DNA from: Eudorina sp. 2006-703-Eu-15
Lineage: Eukaryota; Chlorophyta; Chlorophyceae; Chlamydomonadales; Volvocaceae
Direction of reading: 5' to 3'
Length of the DNA: 64,000 nt
NCBI GenBank assembly: GCA_003117195.1
Contig: BDSI01000095.1
Location: 435,505-499,504 of the forward strand
The position numbers and the translations under genes are program-made. Each line of letters begins with the position of its first letter. The first letter of the stretch is position 1. Under the pieces are notes generated by a model. The model saw only the letters and a list, made by a program, of their open reading frames with translations, was not told the DNA's origin and did no database searches. This document shows positions 1-22,524 of this stretch, piece by piece.

Positions 1-12079
<12,079 letters not shown>

Positions 12080-12360
12080 CCGCCCGAGGACTCGCCTCCG
12101 CTTCGCGCCTTGTTCATTCGGTAGCTTCCTCCTCCTCCTCCCTTGGTTCCCCTGTAGCATGTTCCCGCGGGCCGCCACCACAGGCAACGGGGGTTGCATC
12201 GGGGAGGGGGGCGCTGGCTGTGCGGGAGGTGGAGGTGGCCCCGTGGGCTGCGCCAACCGGATTGGGGGCGAGACGGAGGAGGGGGACACCGCACCGCATT
12301 AGCTGGCAGTGCACGCCTTCTTTATAATACATATGATGGATTATAACATATTAGGATTGG

Positions 12361-12365
12361 TGTAA
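12361..12365 (+). terminator. Candidate poly(A) signal TGTAA of the FAS1 gene
   Basis: TGTAA, the usual volvocine polyadenylation motif, lies 282 bases after the FAS1 stop codon in an AT-richer stretch. No closer TGTAA was noticed, so 12080 to about 12380 is the likely 3' UTR. Confidence 0.5.
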
Positions 12366-12454
12366 TGTCGTACTATTGATGACACGGCGATCAGGGTTGG
12401 CGTGAGGATAGGTAGGACGAGCGACATGTCGGTCTGGCGGCTGGGGAAGAACTA

Positions 12455-12532
12455 CCCCGACCCGACCCGACCCGACCCGAATCGACCCGACCCGAATCGA
12501 CCCGACCCGACCTGAATCGACTCGACTCAACC
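12455..12532. repeat. (CCCGA)n / CGAAT pentamer array
   Basis: Imperfect tandem CCCGA units with interspersed ATCGA, just beyond the probable 3' end of the FAS1 gene. Confidence 0.85.
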
Positions 12533-12589
12533 CTGCTGATGACGTGATCGTACCAATTATTTGCGCGCAACCTCACGGCTGGGCAGGCC

Positions 12590-13264
12590 ATGGAAACGTC
12601 GCAACCGATGGGTTGGCGGGCGCTGCCATCAGGTTTAGAGGTTTAGCTGCCGGGGCGCTCTGGGCTGGGGAGAGGGGAGGAACCCCGGTTGGTTGTTTGG
12701 GAGCTGTAGATTGCTGGACGGTGCGTTTGCTGGAGTTATCGCACCCAACAATAGACCCACTTAGATTCCCGGCTGACATCTCCGCCGGATCCACCAAGGA
12801 AGTTGGCAAAGAGGGTGACGGCTCGATCGGGCTGAAGGTGACGGCTTGCATGCCGTGCACCTTATATCTGCGTGTCAGTCGGCGCGGCCGGCTCTATCCA
12901 TGGGTGCGTTGCATGCAACGCAGCGCACCCTACTAGGCAGCCAAAGCAGGAGTGCCTGACCTGCGAGGGTCCGAGTAGCGCCCAAAATTTGCCCGTGTGC
13001 GTATCGCACACAGTAAATAAAAGGCTGCGGTGTCGGAAGAACGCTGTCGATTTGGCGCGCTTTTGGTGTCGCGGCGTCGCGGAAGACGACTACGTACCAG
13101 CTGGTGCGGGTCGGCTGCCTGGGCCACACAGACTCACACCGCCATGCTGTGCGTGCGTGCGATGTGATATGGGGTGTATGTGTGCGTGTGTGCGATGTGA
13201 TATGGGGTGTATGTGTGCGTGTGCGTGCGTGGGCATGTGTGTTTCTTAGGCAGTCAGGTGTGGA

Positions 13265-13302
<38 letters not shown>

Positions 13303-13706
13303 TGTTGGGGGGGGGAGAATCAGTTGCTCATGGATGGGTGGACGGACGGAGCGCGCGGCTTGTTACACCTACCTGGCTGAGTGCACCGCTTCACATGGTA
13401 TGGCGCAGCAGCTGAACGTCGGGTTGCCGTTTGAAGCGTTTGAAAAGAGCTCGGCGTACACTGTTACATACCGGTAGGTGGTGATACGTGGTGAGTGTGA
13501 TGCTCTCGGGTTGCGGTTTGCTTAGGATTCGTTGCAGGGTTGGGTGTAACTTCAATCAATGGCTGCCGTACCGCAGGCTTGGACTTGAACAGTCCAAGAA
13601 ACAGTGTCACGTCCTCCCCGCTGGGAGTCCTGCGCCCCACACCAGGCAGGGCCATGGACCGGGCCTATCTACCCTCCTTGGAGGCGAACCCCGAGCGCGA
13701 AGGTAA
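12590..13706 (+). other. Unassigned stretch with possible exon fragments
   Basis: Three open stretches could be exons: about 12730-12900, about 13350-13482 ending at a CG/GTAGGT donor, and about 13577-13703 starting after a CCGCAG acceptor and ending at a GTAAGG donor. No start codon, terminal exon or recognisable domain was found, and an interspersed repeat (12940-13170) lies between the first two. This may be a decayed gene or chance. A short (TG)n array occurs near 13269-13300. Confidence 0.25.
12940..13170 (+). repeat. Short interspersed repeat, family 1 (near full-length copy)
   Basis: It aligns along its length with the minus-strand copy at 25690-25935, sharing CAGGAGTGCCTGAC, GGCTGCGGTGTCGGA and CCAGCTGGTGCGGGTCGGC. 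It is followed by TG-rich sequence. Confidence 0.65.
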
Positions 13707-13939
13707 GGTCTTTTCCGGCACATCTGTTTTTAGGAATGCGCGTCTCGGCTCCAACCTGCGTGCCGGAAGACGACAGGAGCACAGGACGAGACACGAGCGG
13801 ATGACATCGGAGCCTGTCGGAGCCGTTGTATCGAAGGACGTTGTCCGTTGCTGTCCGTTAGCGTTGCCTGTATTTCATAAAAACGTTCAGCCATACAAGG
13901 TCCAAGAACCCTTAGTAATGACTGCACCTGTCTGTTGTT

Positions 13940-16303
13940 TTGCATAATACTGAACGCTTATGTGCGTCGGTGGTCGTTACTATGATACCTTTGAGCACCC
14001 TTGTTTCCGAGAACCTTTCATGTCTGGAATTGGAACACGCAACCACCCCAATGGCAGATATAATTTCGGCATTATGTATCACGGACCACAGTGCGAAGCG
14101 GGCGTTCTTCGAAAAGCTCGGTCTCCATGACTCCATCGCGCTGCGGGCGGCTTCGAAGCACTGCAGGGCTCTGGTCGATCCATATCTGGCCATTAGCACA
14201 TTACGAATCACAGCTCGCCACGTGGCGGGCCCGGCGGATTGGTCTCCCCTCGTGTCCGCGCTGCGGGCGCTGTCCGGCTGGCCCTGCTGCCACACGCTCG
14301 CCCTCACGGCCGAGGTGGACCCCTGCCTGCGCGACTCCGCCTTCCTCGCCGACCCCTTCCTGGACCTCCCCTCGCCCCTGCCGCAGGTCCAGCAGCTCAT
14401 CTTCACCGCCAGCAAAAGCCCCGCACTGCCGCCCCAGGAACGCGAGGAGCGGCAGTTCATGCGAGGAGGCGGCCGCGGCGGCGGCGGCGGCGGCAGCTGG
14501 TGCAGCAGGTCGCCCAGCGGCCCAGCCGGCCCTAGGAGGGCAGATGGTGGCGCCGTGTCGAGCGCCGTCTTCACGAGTCTGCTGGCGACGGCGCTGGCGC
14601 GACAGTTCCCCCGATTGCAGTGCCTGACGCTGCTGGGGTCTTGGGGTATGGAGGCCCGCACCGGCGGGGGAGCTGGCGCCCTCACGGCCCCGTCCGCTAA
14701 GCCAGTGCAAGAGGTTCCAGCGCACCCTCCCGCCCCCAGCAGCGGCCGCGGGCGCGGCGGCAGTGAGGGTGCACGCTGCGATGCGGAGGGCGGCGGCAGG
14801 GAGTCCGCGGGTATTGCCCCATCCCGCACCCCGGGGCCCCCCGAGGGCGCTGACCTGGATCCGCCCCACCTGGCCCTGGCCACCCTGACGGCCCTCCGCC
14901 TGCCCCGCAGCCTTTTCAGCGCCGAGGGCGGCGGCCTCCACCACCTCCACCACCTGGCACTGGATGTGGACTCGCGGGGGGGGGAGGAGGAGGATGACTG
15001 GAACGTCTGGGAGCGGCCCTCGCCCATCAACCCCAACCGCTTGCCACCTCCGCGGCTCTTACCGACCCACCACCTCCTTCGCCTCTCCCACTTGGAGTCC
15101 CTGACCTTGCTGTCGGGGCACAGCGGCCTCCACGCCTTCTGGTGCGGCCCCCTGGCGGCGCCGGCGCTGCCGTGCCTGAAACGGCTGTGCCTGCGACGCC
15201 ACCTGACCTCGCTGCCGTCGGAGCGCCTGCTGTTCAATCATTCGTACCTGAATCTGGATCTTGATTTGCGCGCCGGGATCCTGGATCTGTGGAATGACCT
15301 GAATCCGCACCAGCTGGTGGGATGCATCCGGGTGTGTGAGATGATCATGCGGGGGAGGAGAGGACAGGGGGCGGGTACCCGGGAGGAGGTGCCAGGGGCG
15401 GCAGGGGGCGGAGGACGAGGTGGTGAGGGGCTTGGCGATGAGGGCGGAGGTGATGGCGTAGCGGCAACGGCGTTGAATGGATGGGGCGGGGCGGGGGGTC
15501 TGCTGGCGAGCGTCCGGCTGTGGCGGCTGGACGTGACCCCGGAGGGGGCCAACCTGCCCGACCTGGCCTTCCTGGAGCATTTTGTGGGGGAGGACAGAAG
15601 CCGTCTGCAGCTGCCGGCAATGGTGGCGACGGCGACGACGACGACGATGCTGCAGTCCTCCTGCTCGCCGCTGCCGTACTGGCTGTCCCGCCCCGCCAGC
15701 ATGACCCGCGAGGCTGTGGTGCGCTGGAATGCCACCGTGCACAGCCCCGCGGGCGGCACCTGCCCCTACCGCTACGGCGCTGGCGCATCGGCATCGTTGG
15801 CGGAGCACCCGGCGCCCGGTGGTGGTGGTTCCAGCGGCCCCGCCGGCCCACCGGCGCCGGCCCCGCCTGTGCCGGCCAGGCTAGCCATCTCAGAGCTTCG
15901 CATCAGATGGTTCGAAATGGCGACATGGGTCGAGCGACTGCTGCGCGTGTGTGGCGGCGGCGGCGGTGGTGGCGGCATTGGCGGCGGTGGTGGCGGAGGT
16001 GGTGGCGGCATTGGCGGCGGAGGTGGTGGAGGTGGTGGCGGCGGCAGCGGCGGCGGCGTTGGAGGAGGCGGCGGAGGCGGGGTCGCGTGCAGTGGGGTGC
16101 GGCTGTTAGAGCTGGTGTGCTCCTCGGACAGCGTGGTGCTGGTGCGGCGGCTGATGAGGGATGTGGGGCAGCTGCCGGGGGAGCTGCTGCCGGGTCGAGT
16201 GGTGCTGGAGGCGGAAGGGGGGCGGCCGCTGGGGGAGGAGGAGCTGCGGCGGGTGCTGCAGCCCTTCCCGCACCTGCAGGGGGTCGTGACGACGGGGGGA
16301 TAA
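13940..16303 (+). CDS. Leucine-rich-repeat / F-box-like protein, single reading frame, function unknown
   Basis: One uninterrupted frame gives 787 residues; in-frame ATGs at 13982 and 14051 are alternative starts. Residues about 50-75 (ALRAASKHCRALVD) resemble the second half of an F-box, which would link to SCF ubiquitin ligases; this is suggestive only. Leucine-rich segments (LQCLTLLGSW, LATLTALRLP, LHHLHHLALD, LESLTLLSG, LKRLCLRRHL) have LRR-like spacing. Long low-complexity inserts interrupt them, including a Gly-rich run at about 670-712 made by a GGC/GGT array at 15951-16080. The C-terminus (LRRVLQPFPHLQG) again looks LRR-like. The frame is intronless among intron-rich neighbours, and unrecognised introns in the Gly/Pro-rich parts cannot be excluded. 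It converges with the Barentsz-like gene downstream. Confidence 0.55.
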   Translation: MHNTERLCASVVVTMIPLSTLVSENLSCLELEHATTPMADIISALCITDHSAKRAFFEKLGLHDSIALRAASKHCRALVDPYLAISTLRITARHVAGPADWSPLVSALRALSGWPCCHTLALTAEVDPCLRDSAFLADPFLDLPSPLPQVQQLIFTASKSPALPPQEREERQFMRGGGRGGGGGGSWCSRSPSGPAGPRRADGGAVSSAVFTSLLATALARQFPRLQCLTLLGSWGMEARTGGGAGALTAPSAKPVQEVPAHPPAPSSGRGRGGSEGARCDAEGGGRESAGIAPSRTPGPPEGADLDPPHLALATLTALRLPRSLFSAEGGGLHHLHHLALDVDSRGGEEEDDWNVWERPSPINPNRLPPPRLLPTHHLLRLSHLESLTLLSGHSGLHAFWCGPLAAPALPCLKRLCLRRHLTSLPSERLLFNHSYLNLDLDLRAGILDLWNDLNPHQLVGCIRVCEMIMRGRRGQGAGTREEVPGAAGGGGRGGEGLGDEGGGDGVAATALNGWGGAGGLLASVRLWRLDVTPEGANLPDLAFLEHFVGEDRSRLQLPAMVATATTTTMLQSSCSPLPYWLSRPASMTREAVVRWNATVHSPAGGTCPYRYGAGASASLAEHPAPGGGGSSGPAGPPAPAPPVPARLAISELRIRWFEMATWVERLLRVCGGGGGGGGIGGGGGGGGGGIGGGGGGGGGGGSGGGVGGGGGGGVACSGVRLLELVCSSDSVVLVRRLMRDVGQLPGELLPGRVVLEAEGGRPLGEEELRRVLQPFPHLQGVVTTGG

Positions 16304-16439
16304 CGGATGAGGCAGGGCGCCGCCGGGTTCGTTGAAGGGGAGGGGCCTGAGCGCGGGGACCTGTATGTTGCGGATTCCGATGGCAGGGCGGGGTGGTCGT
16401 TGGGCTGAGGGGAAGACCGGAACGAGTGCTCGGCACTGC

Positions 16440-16830
16440 AGCTCTCTAGTCCAGTCCATGATGGGTTGCGCACTGTTCGGGCGTTTCTATCTTGGGCTGA
16501 GGACTGCAGGACAACCGGCCATCCAAGGCAACGAACTCGCCGACACATGCACACACGTGCACCCGTGCTGCGAAACCACCATGGATGGACCTGACACCTC
16601 AGGGCGGCGTCGGGTGGGCCTTGTATCCAATGGCGGTGCCGATCCGCCGCCTCGTCTGTGACGGCTTGTCACCTCGTGACATGTCCTGCCGGACACACCG
16701 GGCGGTCCCACAGCGGCGACAACACCATACAACAGACAACCGCACCCATTTGGCCACATCGCCGCCGCCCCACCGCAGCGTAGTAACCCTGAGCAAAGCT
16801 TCCGCCGCCATCCCGCACATTCATCTATCC
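16440..16830 (+). pseudogene. Retrotransposon RNase H remnant
   Basis: The frame at 16497-16560 reads GQPAIQGNELADT, matching the conserved end of retroelement RNase H domains (G-H-x-G-x-x-G-N-E-x-A-D) with the His lost. Flanking sequence is broken by stops. It lies between the convergent LRR and Barentsz-like genes. From 16830 to 17456 only microsatellite (GTCC/ATCC at about 17008-17048) and non-coding DNA were seen. Confidence 0.4.
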
Positions 16831-17007
16831 GCCTTGAACCGTCCTCGGTAACCAGGGCACAAGGGTTGGGCCGTCGCCCATGTCACGTTTCCAAGCCGTC
16901 TCTTCCGACGCGTGCATAGCCGTCCGACGTCAAAACAGACTGTACGGAACGTTCGTCCGTCACAGACCAGCGAACCATCTCCAGACGGTAACAGCCCGTT
17001 GTGCACC

Positions 17008-17048
17008 CGTCCGTCCGTCCGTCCGTCCGTCCATCCATCCATCCATTC
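17008..17048. repeat. (GTCC)n(ATCC)n tetranucleotide repeat
   Basis: About five GTCC units then about four ATCC units, downstream of both convergent genes. Confidence 0.9.
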
Positions 17049-17456
17049 GGCGTCCCGTGCCCGACCCGCAAGTCGATAAAAGCACGGGTCGCGTTACCGA
17101 TCCCCGCCACCACCACCGACCACGTGACAGCCCCCACACGTCAGTCAGTGCCGGGGAACTTGCACACCAGGGAGGGAGGGAGGGAAGGGTCCAAGGGTCC
17201 GGTACCGCCTTTTGGGGGGCCCTGCACAGAGGCAGGGCGCCTAGGGCCTCCACGTACAAACTACCGGGTGGCGGCTGAGGGTCCGGTTCGAATAAGAGGA
17301 GCCCAAACAGGCACAGCTTCCCGGCCCCCACCGCAACCTCTAGCATGGACCTTGCCCCAAGGAATCGACGCGCATCGCTTCCTCGCCGATGGCCCGGGTG
17401 CAGCCCGCCCGATGCACGGCCTCTAGGGTCCCGACGCGGGTGCCCTAAGGGAGCCC

Positions 17457-20277
17457 TCACTCCGCCAGCTCGTCGTACGCGGCCGCCTCCGCCGCCTCCG
17501 CCATCAGTTCGTCATCCAGCTTCCCACCGTGCCCCTCACCCCCCAGCTCCCCCGCCCCGCCAGCCTCCTCACCCTCCGCCCTCCGGCCCCCGCGCTCCCC
17601 AGCCCGGCCGTTCCCCTGGGCCCCCAACCCGCGCCGCCTTCCGTGCGCCCGCAGTCCGGCCCCCTCCCCGCGCTGCCCACCCGGCCCGTCGCCCGGCACT
17701 TCCTCCCCCATGCCGCCCTCCGGCCCCGACTTCTCCTCGTGGAGCAGCTCCTCGAACTTGTCGTGACCCCACCGACCCATGGGACTGCGAGAGCGCTCCC
17801 GGTCCCGCGAGCGCCGCCCCGGCGGCCCGTACATGCCGCCATCGGCGTCGCCGTACGGTCGGCGGCCGCCGCCGCGGCCCCATCCTCGGCCGCCGCCACC
17901 GCCGCCGCCGTTCCTGGAGTAGCCGTACCTGTCAGGAGTTGGAAGGTCAGCGGGCAACTCACGCGAGCGGAACAGGAAGACTGAGGGGACTCCCAGGCCG
18001 GGCTACGAGACTTCCCTCTGTCCATCTATCTAGAAAGCGAGGATAGATAAGCGAGGAACCGCAAAACTAAACGCTACATCTCCCTTGGTGAAGGAGGCAC
18101 CTTGAGGGTGCAGTTCTAGCGATCCCGGCCACTGGGTAGGTAGGTAATGGCGGAGGTGACATGGTGAACCGGCAATGTCTGCGAGGTGTGAGAGACCCAT
18201 ACCGGCCACATCGACGCCTGGACTCCGTACCCCCCGTGTGCGCGTGACATCACGGCAAGGCGGTGGAGCTGCACAGCACCATGGGGGTCCCACCCCAAGG
18301 TTGCCGCCCCTAGCCCAGCAGCCCACCCCCCTCACTGGATCCCGCCATGCGCCCCTAGCCCAGCTGCATAACCCCCCCGGGCGCCTTACAAGGCCCAGCG
18401 CCCCGCACTCCACCCGCACCCCCTCCCCGCCCAGTGCACGGTGCCTAAGCCACCCGTCTGACCCCTCCCTCGCCACAGACCCGACTCACCCCTCCACGTC
18501 ATCCGCGTGTCGAGAGGCTCCACCCCGCCCCCGCCCGCGGCCCCCGCCGCCGTAGCCCTCGTCCGCAGCATCTCTATCGTCGTGCTCGCTCCAGAAGCGG
18601 CCCCGCCCCCGACCGCCGCCGTATCCACCTCGGTCGCCGCCCTCGCCGTCTCGGTCGTCGTGCTCGCTCCGGTACCTGCCCCGGCCCCCGCCGCCGCCGT
18701 AACGACCACCGCCGCCGTAGCCGCCGTCAGCGTCCCGATCATCGTGTTGGTGACGGTAGCCGCGGCCGCCGCCACCACCAAACCTGCTCCCGCCTCCGCC
18801 GCCGCCTCCGGCTCGCTCGCCCTCCCTGTCGTCATGCTCGTTGCGGTAGCGGCCGCCTCCGCCTCCGGCCCCCGGGCCCTCCCTGCCGCGCTCCCCCCCT
18901 TCCCTCTCTCCCCGGGGACCCCCGCCGCCGCCGCCGCCGCCCCGGGGCTCCCCCAGGCGGCCCTCCAGGGAGCGGGGCACCCGGCCCACCGCGGTGCTCC
19001 CCCTGCGCCGCGACAACAGCCGGGCCGGCGATCCCCGCACAGGGGAGGGGAGGGTTGCACAAGTCAGACATGTCGGACGGAAGGACCACATGCCTTGACA
19101 TGAGTGTGCGTCTGTTTGTTGGCTGCAAGGCAGGACTGCGTGCCATGCAAGGTGCCTGGCATGTGGGATTGTGCATGTGTATGTGTACGTGTGTGTGTTC
19201 TCTAGTTCTCTAGGCGGACAGAACAGGAGTGCGTGACATGCACGGGGCAGAAAAACGCCCACAGCATTGCCCGTATGCGTGTGTAAAATACCCAATGCCC
19301 GACCCACACAGTTCTAAAGAGCTGCAGTGTCGGAAGAACGATGTTGATTTGGCTGGACCGCTTCCGACAGCGGTCGGAAGGATTCTGGGGGATGCGCAGC
19401 GGCTCCAAGGCGGTGCGGCAGGTACAGGTGCAGGTACAGGAGCACCTCGGGTGCACCTCTTGTACACCTCGTACGCACGCGGCAGCAGCGCCCCGCAAGC
19501 CTCCGGGTCAGGTGCGGCACCGGAGGACACCCCCCGTTGGGGCCCATGCAGTGTCCAACCAGCCAGCCAGAGCCCGGGTGAGCACTGGCACCACGACAGG
19601 GGCCCAGACGGGACGTACCCCTCTCCACCGCCTCCGCCTCCGAACGCTTTTGGTCGCCCGCGGGACCCCCCGCCACCGCCCTCCCCGTAGGCGTACTCCT
19701 CCCTGTCGTCGTGATCGTCTCGACGGCCCTCCCCGCGGGGTCCGCCGCGGTCCCCGCGGGGGCCACCGCCGCCGCCGCCACCACCACCGCGGCCCCACCG
19801 CTCGCTTTGCTCGCCGACACGGGCGAACACCGAGCGGTCTGAACCGCGGTCGGTGCCGCGGCCGTTGTTGTCCCTTGCGCCGCCGCCCTCGCCGTTGTTG
19901 TGGCCGTCCCGCTCAATGCGATCGTCGTGCATGCTGTACTTGTTGAACCGAGGCGGTTCAGGCGGTGCATCGCGCGACTGGCGGTCGCCTCGTGAGGAGT
20001 TATCCTTGTCCCGGTCTGAAGGAAATGTCAATCGGTCGCCTGCAAAGCGCGTGACGACAGGTCATGTCGTCAAATTGACTACCATACATTTCGTGGGGAG
20101 ATTCGGAATGACAGTCAAGAATATCGACGTAAAAACTGTATCACCCTCACTTATTTTGGTGCGTCCTCGACTTCGGTCCTCGTTCCAGCGTCGCCCTTCT
20201 GTTTCCGGCTTTCGGCCGTCATCTCGGCCCTCATCTGGCTCACATCTATCGTCATGCTGACTATACTTGGATGCCAT
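17457..20277 (-). CDS. CASC3: Barentsz/CASC3/MLN51-type exon junction complex protein with a multiplied HDDR motif
   Basis: Four exons on the minus strand, 20151-20277, 19619-20015, 18490-19002 and 17457-17928, join in frame to 502 residues. The residue series GRWGHDKFEE (397-406) and an upstream HDDR are the two signature elements of the plant MLN51 / animal CASC3 eIF4A3-binding (Btz/SELOR) domain, which clamps eIF4A3 on spliced mRNA in the exon junction complex. HDDR occurs seven times (about 8, 72, 144, 231, 261, 289 and 315), each in Gly/Arg-rich sequence of RGG type, where one copy is usual. An RS-like run (RSRDRERSRSP) precedes the WGHDKFEE element, and an acidic Ala/Glu tail ends the protein. 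The nuclear RNA-binding role is inferred from the family. The exon 2 donor (GGG|GTACGT at 19618) is the least certain junction; YVPSGP just past it could be coding if that intron is retained. Confidence 0.7.
19212..19365 (+). repeat. Short interspersed repeat, family 1, in intron 2 of the Barentsz-like gene
   Basis: It shares ACAGGAGTGCGTGACATGC and CTGCAGTGTCGGAAGAACG with the other copies. It is preceded by GT-rich sequence and inserted antisense to the host gene. Confidence 0.65.
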
Positions 20278-21909
20278 TCGATCTTCAAGTTATAATTGAC
20301 AAAATGAAGTTCGTCAAGGCAACCAACTTGGTCAAGACCGAACGAGCTACAAGATTATGCCACGCGTGTCCCTGAAAATGCATCCACGACTGAAGGTGAA
20401 TTTGTTGGACCGACGTGCCTCAAGAACAAGCCGGTTCGCACCGTACTACCGGCCGGTCATGCCGTACAATGACCTCTCCTTCCAGCTGCATGGGCCAGTC
20501 GACCCGGGTCGACCCCTTCCATCCGTCTCCTCCAGACGCGCCCACGCGAGGGCGCGTCCCTTTCAGCCAGTTAACAGACAGGTCGGTGGGACGAGCAGCT
20601 GAATCCCGCTAGGGTCATGGGGGGCCCCCGTGTACCGGGGGGCCCACGGGGGGTTCCGCATGGGTTCACCGAGGAAACCCCGGATCACCCGCCCGCGTGT
20701 GTTTAGAGAAGAGACCCGCCCGACCTGCGTGTGTCAATGCGCCGGTTGGTCGCTGGATACCACCCGGAGGGGGGGAGGCCCGAATATAATCTTGGAGCGA
20801 TGCTGTCAGGTTTGCCTCGTCCCCTCGGCCTGCAGTGCTAGCGAGTGTCGTAGACAGTATCATTATTATTGATGATGTTACAGCGGACCCGCGGGGTAGT
20901 ACGGTAGTACGGTACGAACGGTATGTCCTGTCCGACTTGCGGGTGCCGCCCGGCCTCGACGGCCGAGCAGCACACGCCACTGAGTGCCGCCGAGTGCGCG
21001 GGCAAGTGTAGGTGCGGGAAGAGCGCGTCGGGGCTATCGTCCTCTGGAGGGCCGGCGGACAGCGCCGGAGGCCAGACCCCCCCCTCCCATGCGTCCGCAT
21101 CAGCCGGCCGACCGTCATAACACGGGCCCCGCGCATCCACCCCCCTCCAGGACGTTCCAATGCGCGGATGGTCCGATCATGTATGGCCCATCAGGTCTAG
21201 CTCGCCCCCGCCCCGCGGCGTGCGGGACCGGGCGTGCGCTTCGGAGCCGACGCGCCGATGACCGGGTGAGTGACATACTCAGCGGGCGACCCGCGGGTCT
21301 GTAGGGGATGACGGCAAGATCCCCAGAGCCCCCGCCCCTATCCCCCCTGGCCGCGCCGCTTTCAACATTCTTCCTTTCATGGGCAACAACGATTCGCGGG
21401 ATGTGACACATCGGCACTGAGACAAAAACGGTCGTAACCGGTACTCCTCCCACAGCAAGACAGCATGCAGGCGGGCATCTAATGTCGTGGAAAGGTGCCC
21501 CAATGCGGGGCTGCAACCACCCGCCCATTTGAGCTGCTCCAGGGACGAGGTTCAGCCTCGCCGACTGCAGTCGGCCAGCAGCCGTACCCCTGGATGATAT
21601 TTCCCTCGCCACAGCCGCACCAGACCGTCTACGCGTTCAACATTCCACGCTCAATATCCTGTTTTTAATCCACATCCAGATCCTGACACCGACACCGACA
21701 TAGCGCATAGCGCTCTGGCAGCATTTGAAAGACCCCTAGCGGCAGCCCCCCGTAACGGTGCAGCCAGAGCAGGTGCGTTCCCCCTCTCCCCCGATTTGAG
21801 GGCTGACGGCTCCATCCACAGCTCCATACGCGGTCTGAGCAGGCCAGGCGCCAGGGCAGGTCGAGTCGGGTCGGGTCTGCGGCTTTGCTGCCGCCTCTTC
21901 CCCTCACCC
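20278..21909. other. Intergenic region between the Barentsz-like gene start and the 3' end of EDR2-like copy 1
   Basis: No convincing gene. The left part is the promoter and 5' UTR side of the minus-strand Barentsz-like gene; no TATA box stands out. TTACA at 20878-20882 is TGTAA on the minus strand and could be the poly(A) signal of EDR2-like copy 1, implying a 3' UTR of about 1 kb. Short open frames here have no recognisable domain. Confidence 0.4.
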
Positions 21910-22470
21910 TCAGATGACCGGCGGCGGCACCAGGCCGCTCGACTCGGCGCTGGCCTGGCCGGCCCCCTCCGCCGCCTCCCCGCCCTCCCCTCCTCCAGCC
22001 GCCTCCACCGCCGCGCTGCTCATACCACCGGCTGTCGCCCCTCCCTTCACCGCTGCCGCGGCCGAGGCCAGCAGCGCCCCGTCATCGCCCTCGCCTGCCC
22101 CGACCCCTGCCTTGCCCGCGTCCAGCAGCCCCTGTGGCACCCGCAGCGGCAGCTCCCGGCCCCAGTCCAGCCGGGTGGCCCCCCGGGCGGTGTCCAGTCG
22201 GTGGACTCGGAAGGAGCCCAGCAGGCACTCGGGCAGCTCCCAGGGGGCGGTGCCTGCGGGAAGGGGGGGATTTGTTGAAATGAAAATAGAAAACCAGAAA
22301 CCCAGAAACGAACCTGGGCACGGCCAGAAGTACTCAGAATAGGGAAGGGGGAGGGGAGGAGCGTGGGGAGAGGTGGGAAAGGAGAGGAGGCTAAGGAGAG
22401 GTGGGTGAGGAGCGGATACGGGGAGACGGGGAGGAATCGAGGAGAGGGCTCCCAGGGAAGAGGCGCCCGA

Positions 22471-22524
<54 letters not shown>

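Noticed and set aside
13912..15237. 441-residue minus-strand frame opposite the LRR-like gene
   Set aside because: Arg/Pro/Ser-rich composition typical of the antisense of GC-rich coding sequence. The plus-strand frame is longer and has LRR patterning.
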